NCBI RefSeq assembly: GCF_000334915.1
Contig: NZ_AMSF01000024.1
Span: 1-64,000 of the forward strand
Reading direction: 5' to 3'
DNA length: 64,000 nt
DNA from: Dyella ginsengisoli LA-4
Lineage (GTDB): Bacteria; Pseudomonadota; Gammaproteobacteria; Xanthomonadales; Rhodanobacteraceae
Made by a program: the position numbers and the translations under genes. Of this stretch, positions 24,178 to 32,483 are shown piece after piece (positions within the stretch are counted from its first letter, which is position 1; the number at the start of each line of letters is the position of its first letter). A model generated the notes under the pieces. It ran no database searches, was not told where the DNA came from, and was given only the letters and a program-made list of their open reading frames with translations.

Positions 24178-25443
24178 TCACTTGCCGCCGATACCCACGG
24201 TGACCGGCGCAAGCACGCCGGCACGTTCGGTCTCGCGGCGGAAGAAGAACAGCGTCACCAGCACCAGGGTCATCGGCACCAGCGAGAAGTAGAACGCGTG
24301 GATGCCGCCGAAGCGTGCAAACACCATCGCGGTGATGCGCGAGCCGAGGGTGCCGCCCAGGGCGGAGAAGATCACGATCAGGCCGGTCATCGAGGCATGC
24401 AGCGGCTTGGGCAGCGAGCTCAGCGCCACCGAGTTGATCACCGGATAGATCGGCGCCATCAGCAGGCCGATCAACGGGATCAGGTAGGCCGCCGCCGGGG
24501 CGCTGAGCCAGCCCACGTCCGGCGTCACGCTGACGCCGCGCGCCATCGGCAGCACCAGCAGCACCAGCGCGGCCATCGCCACCACGCAGCCGTTGAGCAG
24601 GCGGTGCCAGCTGACCCGGCGCAGCGCCTGGCCGGCGCCGATGCGGCCCAGCGCGGTGGCGCCGGCGAGGATCGACGCCATCTGGATGCTCATCGCGTTG
24701 GGCAGCTTGAGGATCTCGTTGTTGAAGGTCGGCAGCCAGGTGCTGAAACTCTGCTCGATCAGCACGTAGAGAAAGGCCGACAGCAGGAATACGTAGACCA
24801 GCGGCCGGGCCATCAGCTGCAGCATCTGTCCGACAGTGGATGCCGCCGAGCGCGGGGTCTCGTCGCGGGCCGCCGATTCGTCCAGCGGAGAGGCGGCGAG
24901 CAGGGCGATCACCGCGGCGCAGATCAGCGCGAGCAGCCAGTACACGCGCAGCCACCGGGTGTCGCCTGGGGCAGCCGGGTCGACGAAGGCGCTGAACAGC
25001 CAGCCGCCGGCCAGCACGCCGACCATGAACAGGCCTTCGATGGTGTTGGTCAGCCGGGAGTGCTCGGCGCGATCGGTGGTGAGCAGGCCGATCGAGGAGT
25101 ACACCGCCACCTTGGCCAGGGCGAACGACACGCCCACGCAGGCGAACAGGAATTCGGTGGTGCGGAAGCCGGGAAACATCGGCATCAGCAGGCAGGCGCC
25201 GCCGACGATGGTGAGCGCGCCCATCATCGCCCGGCGGTAACCGAGCAGTGGCAGGAACGAGGCCACCATGAACGAGGTGACCGCGATCGGCAGGTCCTTG
25301 AACAGCTCCAGCAGGCTGGCCTGCGGCTTGTCGACGCCGAAGCTGGCCATCGACTGCAGGATCACCGTGCCGACGCTGTTGAGCAGGATGGCGAAGACCA
25401 TGTAGATCAGCGCCAGCGCGACGATCATGCGGAGTCGGTTCAT
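24178..25443 (-). CDS. MFS transporter in the alpha-glucoside cluster
   Basis: A 421-residue membrane protein with about 12 helices, including a cytoplasmic break near residue 200 (SPLDESAARDETPRSAAS). I start it at MNRLRMIVALALIYMVFAIL; the frame stays open a further 26 codons upstream but those residues are not membrane-like and overlap the terminator. The family cannot be fixed by eye; some relatives are annotated as sugar or TsgA/FucP-like permeases. Position between the TonB receptor and esterase suggests import of the sugar handled by the GH65 enzyme (inference). Confidence 0.8.
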   Translation of the reverse strand: MNRLRMIVALALIYMVFAILLNSVGTVILQSMASFGVDKPQASLLELFKDLPIAVTSFMVASFLPLLGYRRAMMGALTIVGGACLLMPMFPGFRTTEFLFACVGVSFALAKVAVYSSIGLLTTDRAEHSRLTNTIEGLFMVGVLAGGWLFSAFVDPAAPGDTRWLRVYWLLALICAAVIALLAASPLDESAARDETPRSAASTVGQMLQLMARPLVYVFLLSAFLYVLIEQSFSTWLPTFNNEILKLPNAMSIQMASILAGATALGRIGAGQALRRVSWHRLLNGCVVAMAALVLLVLPMARGVSVTPDVGWLSAPAAAYLIPLIGLLMAPIYPVINSVALSSLPKPLHASMTGLIVIFSALGGTLGSRITAMVFARFGGIHAFYFSLVPMTLVLVTLFFFRRETERAGVLAPVTVGIGGK

Positions 25444-25465
25444 GCGGTACTCGCGGGCAGTCGAC

Positions 25466-25508
25466 AAAACGACGGTCCGGACCGCGATGCCGCCGCGGCC
25501 CGGACCGT
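25466..25508 (-). terminator. Rho-independent terminator after the TonB receptor
   Basis: ACGGTCCGG and CCGGACCGT enclose, across one mismatch, an inner stem CCGCG/CGCGG with a 7-base loop. On the minus strand the stem is followed by CGTTTTG. It lies 21 bases beyond the receptor stop and 23 bases before the MFS gene, so it would limit read-through to the permease. Confidence 0.65.
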
Positions 25509-25529
25509 TCCGGGGTAACACTCAGGCGG

Positions 25530-28049
25530 TCAGAACTTGTACTTCACCTGCACGTTGACCTCGCGGCCCTCCAGCGGGCGCGCCAGGATCACGCCGCCGG
25601 AACCGGTCGCCGCGCCGAAGATACGCGAGTTGCTCTCGGTCAGGCCCAGCTCGTTGGTCATGTTGGTGCCCTGCAGGCGCAGTTCCCAGTTCTGCTGCAC
25701 GTTCGCCACCACACCGAAATCCCAGGTGTCGTAGCTGCCCAGCTGCTGCAGCCCGGACTGGTCCTGGGTGTGCGGGCCGACGTGGGTATAGGTCACGAAG
25801 GCGGTCACGTCGCCCCAGTCGAACGGGATGCGATAGCTCGGCGTCAGCATGAAGCGCACCTTCGGCTGGCGCTGCAGCTGCTTGCCGTTGACCGTGATGC
25901 ACTGCGTGGTGCCGGTGGCCAGGTCGGTGTAGAGGAAGCAGGACTGGTTGTGCGAGTAGTGGCCGTCGAGGTAGTTGGCGACCACCTGCAGCTTGAAGTT
26001 CTTGAACGGGGTGACCGCGCCGGTCAGGTTCACGCCCTTGGAGTCCGAGCCGTACAGCGCCTGCGCACCCACCGGGGCACCGGCACCATCCGTGGGCTGG
26101 TAGACCAGGCCGTCGAACAGGCGGTGGTACACGCTGATGTCGGCGTAGACCAGGTCGGACTGGTACTTGAAGCCGCCCTCGAAGTTGGTGATTTTCTGCA
26201 GCGGCGGGGTGTTGCCGGTGGTGTTGCCGCGCAGGGCGTTGTCGAAGTCGCCGAAGTGCGCGCCCTTGTTGGCCCGGAAGTACACGCTCATGTTGTCGGC
26301 GAGCTCGTAGTTCACGCCGAACGTCCACGACGGGTGGGTCTTGTTGTAGCTGGTGCGGGCGTAGGTGCCGTCGCACACCGGCACGCTGTTGTCGTACAGC
26401 GTGTTGGCGTTGCCGTCGAGATTCCGGTTGACGAGGTTGCAGACGTTGTTGACCGCGTCTTCGTTCTCGATGCGGCCGGACAGGTCGAACAGCCACTTGC
26501 CCACGCGCCAGACGTCGGACAGGTAGAACGCCTTGTTGGTGGCGGTGCCGTGCTGGGCGATGTTGTAGCCGCCGTAGTCGAGGAAGCCCTGCGCGTCGGT
26601 GAGCTGCTTGGTGACGCCGCCGTCGACGTAGCTGACCTGGATCGGCCGCGCGTTCGGCGTGTTGGTCATCAGCATCTGGTTACCCAGTGCCCACTTGTCG
26701 TTCATCGTGTAGTGGGCCAGGTACAGGCCGCCGGTGAGCGTGTTGCCCTCGAACAGCTCCTTGCTCAGGCGGAAATCGTTGCTCATGTTCTTCAGGTGCT
26801 TGTGGATGTACCACCAGCCCTGATGGATCACGCTCTGGTTCGGGTCGACCATGCCGCCGCCGTTGACGTAGGTGGCGGTGGCCGAGCCGGCCGGCAGGTT
26901 GAACGCGCCGATACTCGAGCCGTCGGTGTAGAGCATGTCGCTGAGCGAGCCGGGGTTGGTGCCGGAGAACAGCGCGTTGGTGTCGACGTCGCCACCGTCG
27001 ATGAGGAACTTGTCCGACAGCGTCCAGCTGCTGCCCAGGTCGTAGTCGAAGTTGCCGCCGAAGAAGTTGAACTTGGCACCGCGGCCGTTGGCCAGGTTGG
27101 CGTGGGTGCCGCCGCCCGGATAGCCCGGCAGGTAGACGTGCTGGATCTCCGGGCCGTTGTAGGTGTCGGTCAGCGGATCGAAGCCGGGGTAGGCGCTGAA
27201 CTGGTCGGTGCCGCGCTGGATCAGCGGGATCGGCGTGATGAACTGGTTCTTGTCGTTCAGCGCCCTCGCGTACAGCGTCATGGTGCCGTTGTCGCTGTCG
27301 TGGCTGAGGGTGGCGGTGAACTGGCCGCCCTTGTCGGCCGGGAATTTCGGATCGCGCACACCGTCCGAGTCGCGGTAGAAGCCGCCGACGCTGCCGTACC
27401 AGTCATGGCCCAGCGGGAAGCCGTAGAAGCCGTCCACGCGGCGCAGGTTCTCACTGCCGTAGGTCACGCCGATGCTGCCGCTGGGTACGTCGGTGCCGGT
27501 CTTGAGCATGAAGTTGGCGGTGGCGCCGATCTGGCCGTCACCGAACACCACCGACGGGCCGCCCTGCAGGATTTCCACCCGGTCCACGGTGTCGTCGAGG
27601 CGGAAGATCGAGGTGGTCTCGAAGAACGACAGCGTGGGCATGCCGTACAGCGGCGAGCCCATCAGCTGGGTGGAGAAGAACGGCGCGTCGCCGCCGCCCG
27701 GGAAGCCGGCGATCTCGATGTTGGCGCCGGTCTGGCCGCCGGTGGATTCCGGCCACAGGCCGGGCGAGATCTTCAGCAGGTCGGCCGTGCTCTTGGGGTT
27801 GGCCATCTTGATCTGCTCGGCGCTGGCGCTCACCACCGAGTAGCTGGTGTCGATCTTCTTCAGGCCACCGGTGGCGGTGTTGCCGGTCACCACGACCTGG
27901 TCGAGGGTCTTGGCGGCACTGGTGTCCGGCTTGGCGTTCTTGGCCGGCTTGGTGGTTGCGCTGGTGTCCTGGGCCGCAGCCAGTGCGGGCAGCAGGCAGG
28001 CGGCGATGGCCGCGGACAGGGCCAGTCGGGTCAGGTGCTTGTTGTTCAT
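25530..28049 (-). CDS. TonB-dependent outer membrane receptor (probable oligosaccharide)
   Basis: An 839-residue outer-membrane transporter. The signal peptide MNNKHLTRLALSAAIAACLL is followed by a TonB-box-like LDQVVVTGN, a plug domain (STADLLKISPGLWPES, DRVEILQGGPSVVFGD) and a long beta-barrel ending in YKF, the aromatic C-terminus needed for insertion. The start has GGGGAG 9 bases upstream; the frame is open further upstream but only as a by-product of the GH65 gene. It follows the GH65 gene by 68 bases, so uptake of a malto- or other alpha-glucoside is likely (inference). Confidence 0.92.
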   Translation of the reverse strand: MNNKHLTRLALSAAIAACLLPALAAAQDTSATTKPAKNAKPDTSAAKTLDQVVVTGNTATGGLKKIDTSYSVVSASAEQIKMANPKSTADLLKISPGLWPESTGGQTGANIEIAGFPGGGDAPFFSTQLMGSPLYGMPTLSFFETTSIFRLDDTVDRVEILQGGPSVVFGDGQIGATANFMLKTGTDVPSGSIGVTYGSENLRRVDGFYGFPLGHDWYGSVGGFYRDSDGVRDPKFPADKGGQFTATLSHDSDNGTMTLYARALNDKNQFITPIPLIQRGTDQFSAYPGFDPLTDTYNGPEIQHVYLPGYPGGGTHANLANGRGAKFNFFGGNFDYDLGSSWTLSDKFLIDGGDVDTNALFSGTNPGSLSDMLYTDGSSIGAFNLPAGSATATYVNGGGMVDPNQSVIHQGWWYIHKHLKNMSNDFRLSKELFEGNTLTGGLYLAHYTMNDKWALGNQMLMTNTPNARPIQVSYVDGGVTKQLTDAQGFLDYGGYNIAQHGTATNKAFYLSDVWRVGKWLFDLSGRIENEDAVNNVCNLVNRNLDGNANTLYDNSVPVCDGTYARTSYNKTHPSWTFGVNYELADNMSVYFRANKGAHFGDFDNALRGNTTGNTPPLQKITNFEGGFKYQSDLVYADISVYHRLFDGLVYQPTDGAGAPVGAQALYGSDSKGVNLTGAVTPFKNFKLQVVANYLDGHYSHNQSCFLYTDLATGTTQCITVNGKQLQRQPKVRFMLTPSYRIPFDWGDVTAFVTYTHVGPHTQDQSGLQQLGSYDTWDFGVVANVQQNWELRLQGTNMTNELGLTESNSRIFGAATGSGGVILARPLEGREVNVQVKYKF

Positions 28050-28117
28050 CGGCTTGTACTCCCCACGATGGATCGTTTGTGATGGCGGACGCCCTCCCCG
28101 GGGCCGCCGGTTCGCCT

Positions 28118-31100
28118 TCATGTTGTGTATTGCTTGATATCGAACGCGGCGACGTTCGGAATGCGCGCATCCGCATGCGCCAGCGCAGGCGAGTCGCCCA
28201 CGGCCACCGCGGCCATCCCGGCCGCGAGGATGCTGTCCACGCCGGCCGCGGCGTCTTCCACGCCGAGGCATTCGTGGGGTTCCACGCCAAGCCCGCGGGC
28301 GGCGGCGAGGAAGATTTCCGGATCGGGCTTGGAACGCGTGATGCGACCGGCATCCACCACGTGGTCGAACAGCTCGGCGATGCCCATCCGCTCTAGCAGC
28401 AACGGCGCATTCCGGCTGGCCGAGGCCAGGCCCACCTTCAGACCCGCTGCGCGCGCGGCGGCGATCGCTTCGCGCGCCCCGGGCAGCAGTTGTTCGGGAC
28501 CGAAACGTTCGATCTGTTCCCGGTAGTAGCCGTTCTTTCGTTCGGCCAGGGCGAGGCGCTCGTGCTCGGCGTAGCTGCGGTCGGCGCGTTCGAGCAGGAT
28601 GTCGAGCGAGCCGAGCCGGTCGACCCCCTTCATGCGCTCGCCGGTGGCGTCGTCGAACGGCAGGCCCAGCTCGCGCGCCAGCTGGCGCCAGGCCGAGTCG
28701 TGCACCACGGCGGTGTCGGCGATGACGCCGTCCAGGTCGAAGATCACCGCCTTGAGCGGGCGCGGCAGGCGAGCGGGCGTCGCCAGCGGAAGATCGATCG
28801 ATCCGCCCGGAGCCAGCTCCTGCAGCGCGCCGCCGTGGCGGAAGCGCAACGGTCGTGCGCCGGACAAGGTGTAGCGCACGCCCTGGCGGGACACCTCCAC
28901 GCGCAGCTGCGCGTCGCGCCAGCGCAGTCCGAAACGGTAGCCGGTCCAGGCGTCCGGCAGCGACGGGGCGAGGCTGGGCAGGCCGTCGACCACGCGCAGC
29001 CCGCCGAATCCCCAGGTCAGGGCGAGCCAGCTGCCGGCCATGGCCGCCATGTGCACGCCGTGCGCGGCATTGCCGTGCAGGTCGTCCAGGTCCACCCGCA
29101 GGGTGTCCAGGAAGTAGCGATAGGCTTCGTCCGCGTAACCGACCTCCCCCGCCATCACGCTGAAGGTGGATGCCGACAGCGTGGAATCGTGCAGCGTGAC
29201 CGATTCGTAGTAGTCGAAGTTGCGCCGCTTGGCGGCGCGGTCCACGTCGTCGCCGGCCAGCATCAGCGCGAGCAGGGTGTCGGCCTGCTTGCAGACCTGG
29301 TGGCGGTAGATGGTGAGCGGGTGCAGTTCCAGCAGGAGCGGACGCTTGCCCTCGACCCGCGGGCGCGGCGGCAGGCGCGGACGGTCGAGGAACGCGTCGT
29401 CCTGCGGGAAGATGCCCAGGCCGGGATCGACCGGCAGGTACATGGCATCGGCGGCGCGCGTCCAGGCGGTGATCTCGTCGGCGCCCAGGCCGATGCGGGC
29501 GGCCAGCGCATCGAATTCGGCCGCCTGTTCCTCCGCCATCCAGCGGGCGACCGCCGCCGCGTCGCGCAGATGCTTCTGCGCCATGCGATTGGTGTAGTGG
29601 TTGTTGTCCACCACGGCGGAGTACTCGTCCGGTCCGGTCACCGCATGGATGCAGAACGCACCGTCGCGGCGCGGATTGAAATGGCCCACGTCCAGCCAGA
29701 CACGGGCGGTCTCGAACAGCATTTCCGCTCCCTTTTCGACCAGGAAGGCCTGATCGTCGGTCGCATCCACGTAGAGCCGGATCGCCCAGGCGACGGCGGC
29801 GTTGATGTGGTATTGCGCCGAGCCGCTGGGGAAATAGGACGAGCACTCGTCGCCACTGATGGTGCGCCAGGCGTAGAGCGCGCCGCGTGCGTGGTTCATC
29901 TCGCGCGCATGCAGTCGCGCGCGCTCCAGCGTGGCGTGGCGGTAGGTCAGCATGCTGCGCGCCAGTTCGGGCGCCACGTTGACCAGCGCCGGCAGCATGA
30001 AGGCCTCGGCGTCCCAGAAATAGTGGCCTTCGTAGCCTTCGCCGGTCAGGCCCTTGGCGGCGGCGCTGGCGCGGCCGTCGCGGCTGCTCGACTGGTAGAC
30101 GTGGAACAGGTTGAAGCGCAGCGCCTGCTCCACCGAGGGGTCGCCGTCGATCGCCAGGTCGGCCTGGCTCCAGAGGGGGGCGAGCGCGGCGGTCTGGGCG
30201 GCGAGCAGGGCATCGAAGCCGGCAGCACCGGCGCGCTGCAGGGCCTCGCCCGCCCGTTGGCGCAGGGCTTCGGCGGGGAGATCCTCGTGCGGCCCGGTCC
30301 AGGCGTAACTGGCGTACTTCTCCAGCGTCACGTGGCGGCCGGGAGCCAGTTCGCCCTCGATGATCTGCGCCACGCCGTGCGGTGCGTGGCCGCCGTAGCG
30401 GCAGTGCAGGGTGTCGCCCAGGCGATGCTGCTGCACGCAGGCCACCCGCACCCCGCTGTGGGTGGTCTCCTGCACCAGCCAGGCGAGTTGCTCGTCGGCG
30501 GCCGCGGCCAGGGTGCGGAAGCCGCCGTCCACGTGCGTGCCGATGCGGGGGTCGAAGCCCTGCTCGACCGCGTCGCGGCCGGTGTCGATGGTGGACTCTA
30601 GGCTGATCGGGCCGGCGTAGTCGTCCGACTGCACGCTGTAGCGGATCGCCAGCAAGCCCGGCTCGTCCAGCAGCACCAGGCGCTCGGCGCGGATGTCCAG
30701 TGTCGCGCCGGTCGGGGCGCGCCAGCGCAGGTGTCGGCGATAGCATCCCGTGCGCAGGTCCAGCTCGCGCTCGAAGACCAGCCATTCACCCTCGGACAGC
30801 CGTACCGGGACCTCGCCCAGGCGCAGCTGGATCCCGATCGCGTCGGCCACCGGAATGCGGGTGTCGGTATGGGCGGCGAAGCCGGGGAAACGCTCGTGGT
30901 AGCCGATCGGGCTGCGCTCCCAGGCGCCCGCGAGGAAGCTGCCCTGGGTGGCGCCGGGGGCCTCCTCCAGTCCGCCGCGGACACCGAGCGCGCCATTGGC
31001 CAGCGCGAACAGGCTCTCGTCCTGGGCAAAGCCGGCCGGGTCGGTGCCGTGGCGTACGACGCGCCATGGGTCCGGCGTTGCCGTTGCCGATGGCCAGGCC

Positions 31101-31180
31101 TGGTTGCCACGTGGCGTATGCGCCGGTGGCGGCACCGGCGCGGCGTCGAGCTTTTCCAAGCGATACCCCTCTATGACCAT
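28118..31180 (-). CDS. GH65 disaccharide phosphorylase fused to beta-phosphoglucomutase
   Basis: A 1020-residue two-enzyme fusion. Residues about 30-790 form a GH65 inverting phosphorylase, with the N-terminal beta domain (ANGALGVRGGLEE) and an (alpha/alpha)6 barrel whose general acid is E519 in VTGPDEYSAVVDNNHYT. Residues about 803-1020 form a HAD-superfamily beta-phosphoglucomutase: FDLDGVIADT with the nucleophilic and acid/base Asp, GLASASRN and SKPDPEIFL. The product of the first half (beta-glucose-1-phosphate) is the substrate of the second, giving glucose-6-phosphate. Specificity among maltose, kojibiose, nigerose and trehalose cannot be told. It heads the minus-strand cluster. Confidence 0.92.
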   Translation of the reverse strand: MVIEGYRLEKLDAAPVPPPAHTPRGNQAWPSATATPDPWRVVRHGTDPAGFAQDESLFALANGALGVRGGLEEAPGATQGSFLAGAWERSPIGYHERFPGFAAHTDTRIPVADAIGIQLRLGEVPVRLSEGEWLVFERELDLRTGCYRRHLRWRAPTGATLDIRAERLVLLDEPGLLAIRYSVQSDDYAGPISLESTIDTGRDAVEQGFDPRIGTHVDGGFRTLAAAADEQLAWLVQETTHSGVRVACVQQHRLGDTLHCRYGGHAPHGVAQIIEGELAPGRHVTLEKYASYAWTGPHEDLPAEALRQRAGEALQRAGAAGFDALLAAQTAALAPLWSQADLAIDGDPSVEQALRFNLFHVYQSSSRDGRASAAAKGLTGEGYEGHYFWDAEAFMLPALVNVAPELARSMLTYRHATLERARLHAREMNHARGALYAWRTISGDECSSYFPSGSAQYHINAAVAWAIRLYVDATDDQAFLVEKGAEMLFETARVWLDVGHFNPRRDGAFCIHAVTGPDEYSAVVDNNHYTNRMAQKHLRDAAAVARWMAEEQAAEFDALAARIGLGADEITAWTRAADAMYLPVDPGLGIFPQDDAFLDRPRLPPRPRVEGKRPLLLELHPLTIYRHQVCKQADTLLALMLAGDDVDRAAKRRNFDYYESVTLHDSTLSASTFSVMAGEVGYADEAYRYFLDTLRVDLDDLHGNAAHGVHMAAMAGSWLALTWGFGGLRVVDGLPSLAPSLPDAWTGYRFGLRWRDAQLRVEVSRQGVRYTLSGARPLRFRHGGALQELAPGGSIDLPLATPARLPRPLKAVIFDLDGVIADTAVVHDSAWRQLARELGLPFDDATGERMKGVDRLGSLDILLERADRSYAEHERLALAERKNGYYREQIERFGPEQLLPGAREAIAAARAAGLKVGLASASRNAPLLLERMGIAELFDHVVDAGRITRSKPDPEIFLAAARGLGVEPHECLGVEDAAAGVDSILAAGMAAVAVGDSPALAHADARIPNVAAFDIKQYTT

Positions 31181-31237
31181 TCTGTCGGGCTGCCGTGAAG
31201 GTTTGGTTCCGGCTGGCGGGGCGCGACGATGACAGCT

Positions 31238-31269
31238 AATGATATCGATATCAAGACATCGATATCATT
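31238..31269. promoter_or_regulatory. Tandem palindromic operators between GH65 and LacI genes
   Basis: TGATATCGATATCA (31240-31253) is a perfect 14-bp palindrome with a central CG. A second site, GACATCGATATC (31255-31266), has a single mismatched pair, with its centre 14 bp away. The outer arms AATGATATCGAT and ATCGATATCATT also form a 12-bp inverted repeat. It lies 60 bases upstream of the GH65 gene, and the divergent LacI gene is the likely source of its ligand protein. Confidence 0.7.
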
Positions 31270-31462
31270 GTTGCGGCACAGCATGCCGGGCAGTCGCCTG
31301 CCAGGGTCTTCAAAGGGCTTCGGGATGCCGTTTTGCGGGGGTGAGCCGTCACTTCGTGGCGGCCTGGTTGCGGCGGCGCGGCGGATTAGACGTCGGGCCC
31401 GCAAATCGCCACACTTGGCCAGGACGCGGCCAGTTCGCCTGGCCCGATCCGGAATCTGGCCC

Positions 31463-31478
31463 GGAGGCCCCGTACTTG
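31463..31478 (+). promoter_or_regulatory. Shine-Dalgarno site and TTG start of the LacI gene
   Basis: GGAGG at 31463-31467 lies 8 bases before TTG at 31476. This is the only strong ribosome binding site near the predicted N-terminus. It places the start 16 codons ahead of the first plausible ATG (31524), which would otherwise begin right at the helix-turn-helix. Confidence 0.7.
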
Positions 31479-32483
31479 AGTCGAACCCGCAAAGACCGGC
31501 CGGGCCGCACCGGCAGCCTCACCATGGCGGACCTGGCCGAACTGGCCGGCGTGTCCAAGATCACGGTGTCGCGCGCGCTGGCCGACAGTCCGCTGGTGAC
31601 GCCCGAGACCCGCGAGCGGATCCAGGCGCTGGCGCGCGACCACGGCTACAAGCTCAACGTGAGTGCGCGCAACCTGCGGTTGCGTCGCAGCCATACGGTG
31701 GCGGTCATCGTGGAGATGAAGCCGTCCAGCGACCGCACCATGCTCGACCCCTACCCGCTGACCCTGCTCGGTGGCATCGCGCAGGAGCTCACGGCGGCCG
31801 GGTACAGCGTGCTGCTGACCACCCGGCAGGGGGCGGCCGCGGCCGCGGTGCAGGCCGCCGACGGGCTGATCCTGCTCGGCCAGGGCGTGCGCCAGGATGC
31901 GGTGCGCCGCTTCGACAAGCTGGGGCTGCCGATGGTGGTGTGGGGTGCGCATGGCGAGGAGGACGCGCACGCCGTGGTCGGCAGCGACAACCGCATGGGC
32001 GGCCGGCTGGTGGCCGAGCACTTCCTGCGCCAGGGGCGACGCCATCCGGTGTTCGTCGGCAATCCCAGCCACCCGGAGATCTTCGAGCGCCTGAGCGGCT
32101 TCGTGGACACGCTTACCGCCCACGGCATCAAGCCGCTGCTGCTGCGGCGGGACGAGTTCACTCTCGCGTCGGGCATCGATGCGGTGCACTCGCTGGCGAC
32201 CCGCAAGGTGCCGTTCGATGCGCTGTTCGCCTGCAGCGACCTGCTGGCGATGGGCGCCATACGCGCCGTGCAGGAGCTGGGCCGCAAGGTCCCCGATGAC
32301 TGTTCGGTAGTCGGCTACGACGACATGCCGATGGCCGCCGCATTCCAGCCGGCGCTGAGTTCGGTGCGGCAGGACTGGCAGGCTGGTGGCAGCCTGCTGG
32401 CGCAGAAGATGCTTGCGCTGATCGCCGGCGAGCCGGTGGAGTCGCAGGTGTTGCCGGTGAGCCTGGTGGCGCGCGCTACCTGA
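31476..32483 (+). CDS. LacI family regulator of the alpha-glucoside cluster
   Basis: A 335-residue regulator. The N-terminal segment MSRTRKDRPGRTGSLT leads into the DNA-binding domain MADLAELAGVSKITVSRALA and hinge (NVSARNLRLRRSH), followed by the sugar-sensing domain (LLGGIAQELTAAGYSVLLTT, VFVGNPSHPEIFERLSG, ACSDLLAMGAIRAVQELG, VVGYDDMPMAA). The last motif is typical of GntR/IdnR-like LacI members. It diverges from the GH65 gene across the tandem palindromes and probably represses that cluster until the disaccharide is present (inference). Its 3' end overlaps the end of convergent pilS by 8 bases. Confidence 0.9.
   Translation: MSRTRKDRPGRTGSLTMADLAELAGVSKITVSRALADSPLVTPETRERIQALARDHGYKLNVSARNLRLRRSHTVAVIVEMKPSSDRTMLDPYPLTLLGGIAQELTAAGYSVLLTTRQGAAAAAVQAADGLILLGQGVRQDAVRRFDKLGLPMVVWGAHGEEDAHAVVGSDNRMGGRLVAEHFLRQGRRHPVFVGNPSHPEIFERLSGFVDTLTAHGIKPLLLRRDEFTLASGIDAVHSLATRKVPFDALFACSDLLAMGAIRAVQELGRKVPDDCSVVGYDDMPMAAAFQPALSSVRQDWQAGGSLLAQKMLALIAGEPVESQVLPVSLVARAT

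Noticed and set aside
28050-30785. An upstream extension of the TonB receptor frame by about 900 codons
   Set aside because: It is a second frame through the GH65 fusion gene. The real receptor begins at 28049 with a signal peptide and a GGGGAG ribosome binding site.
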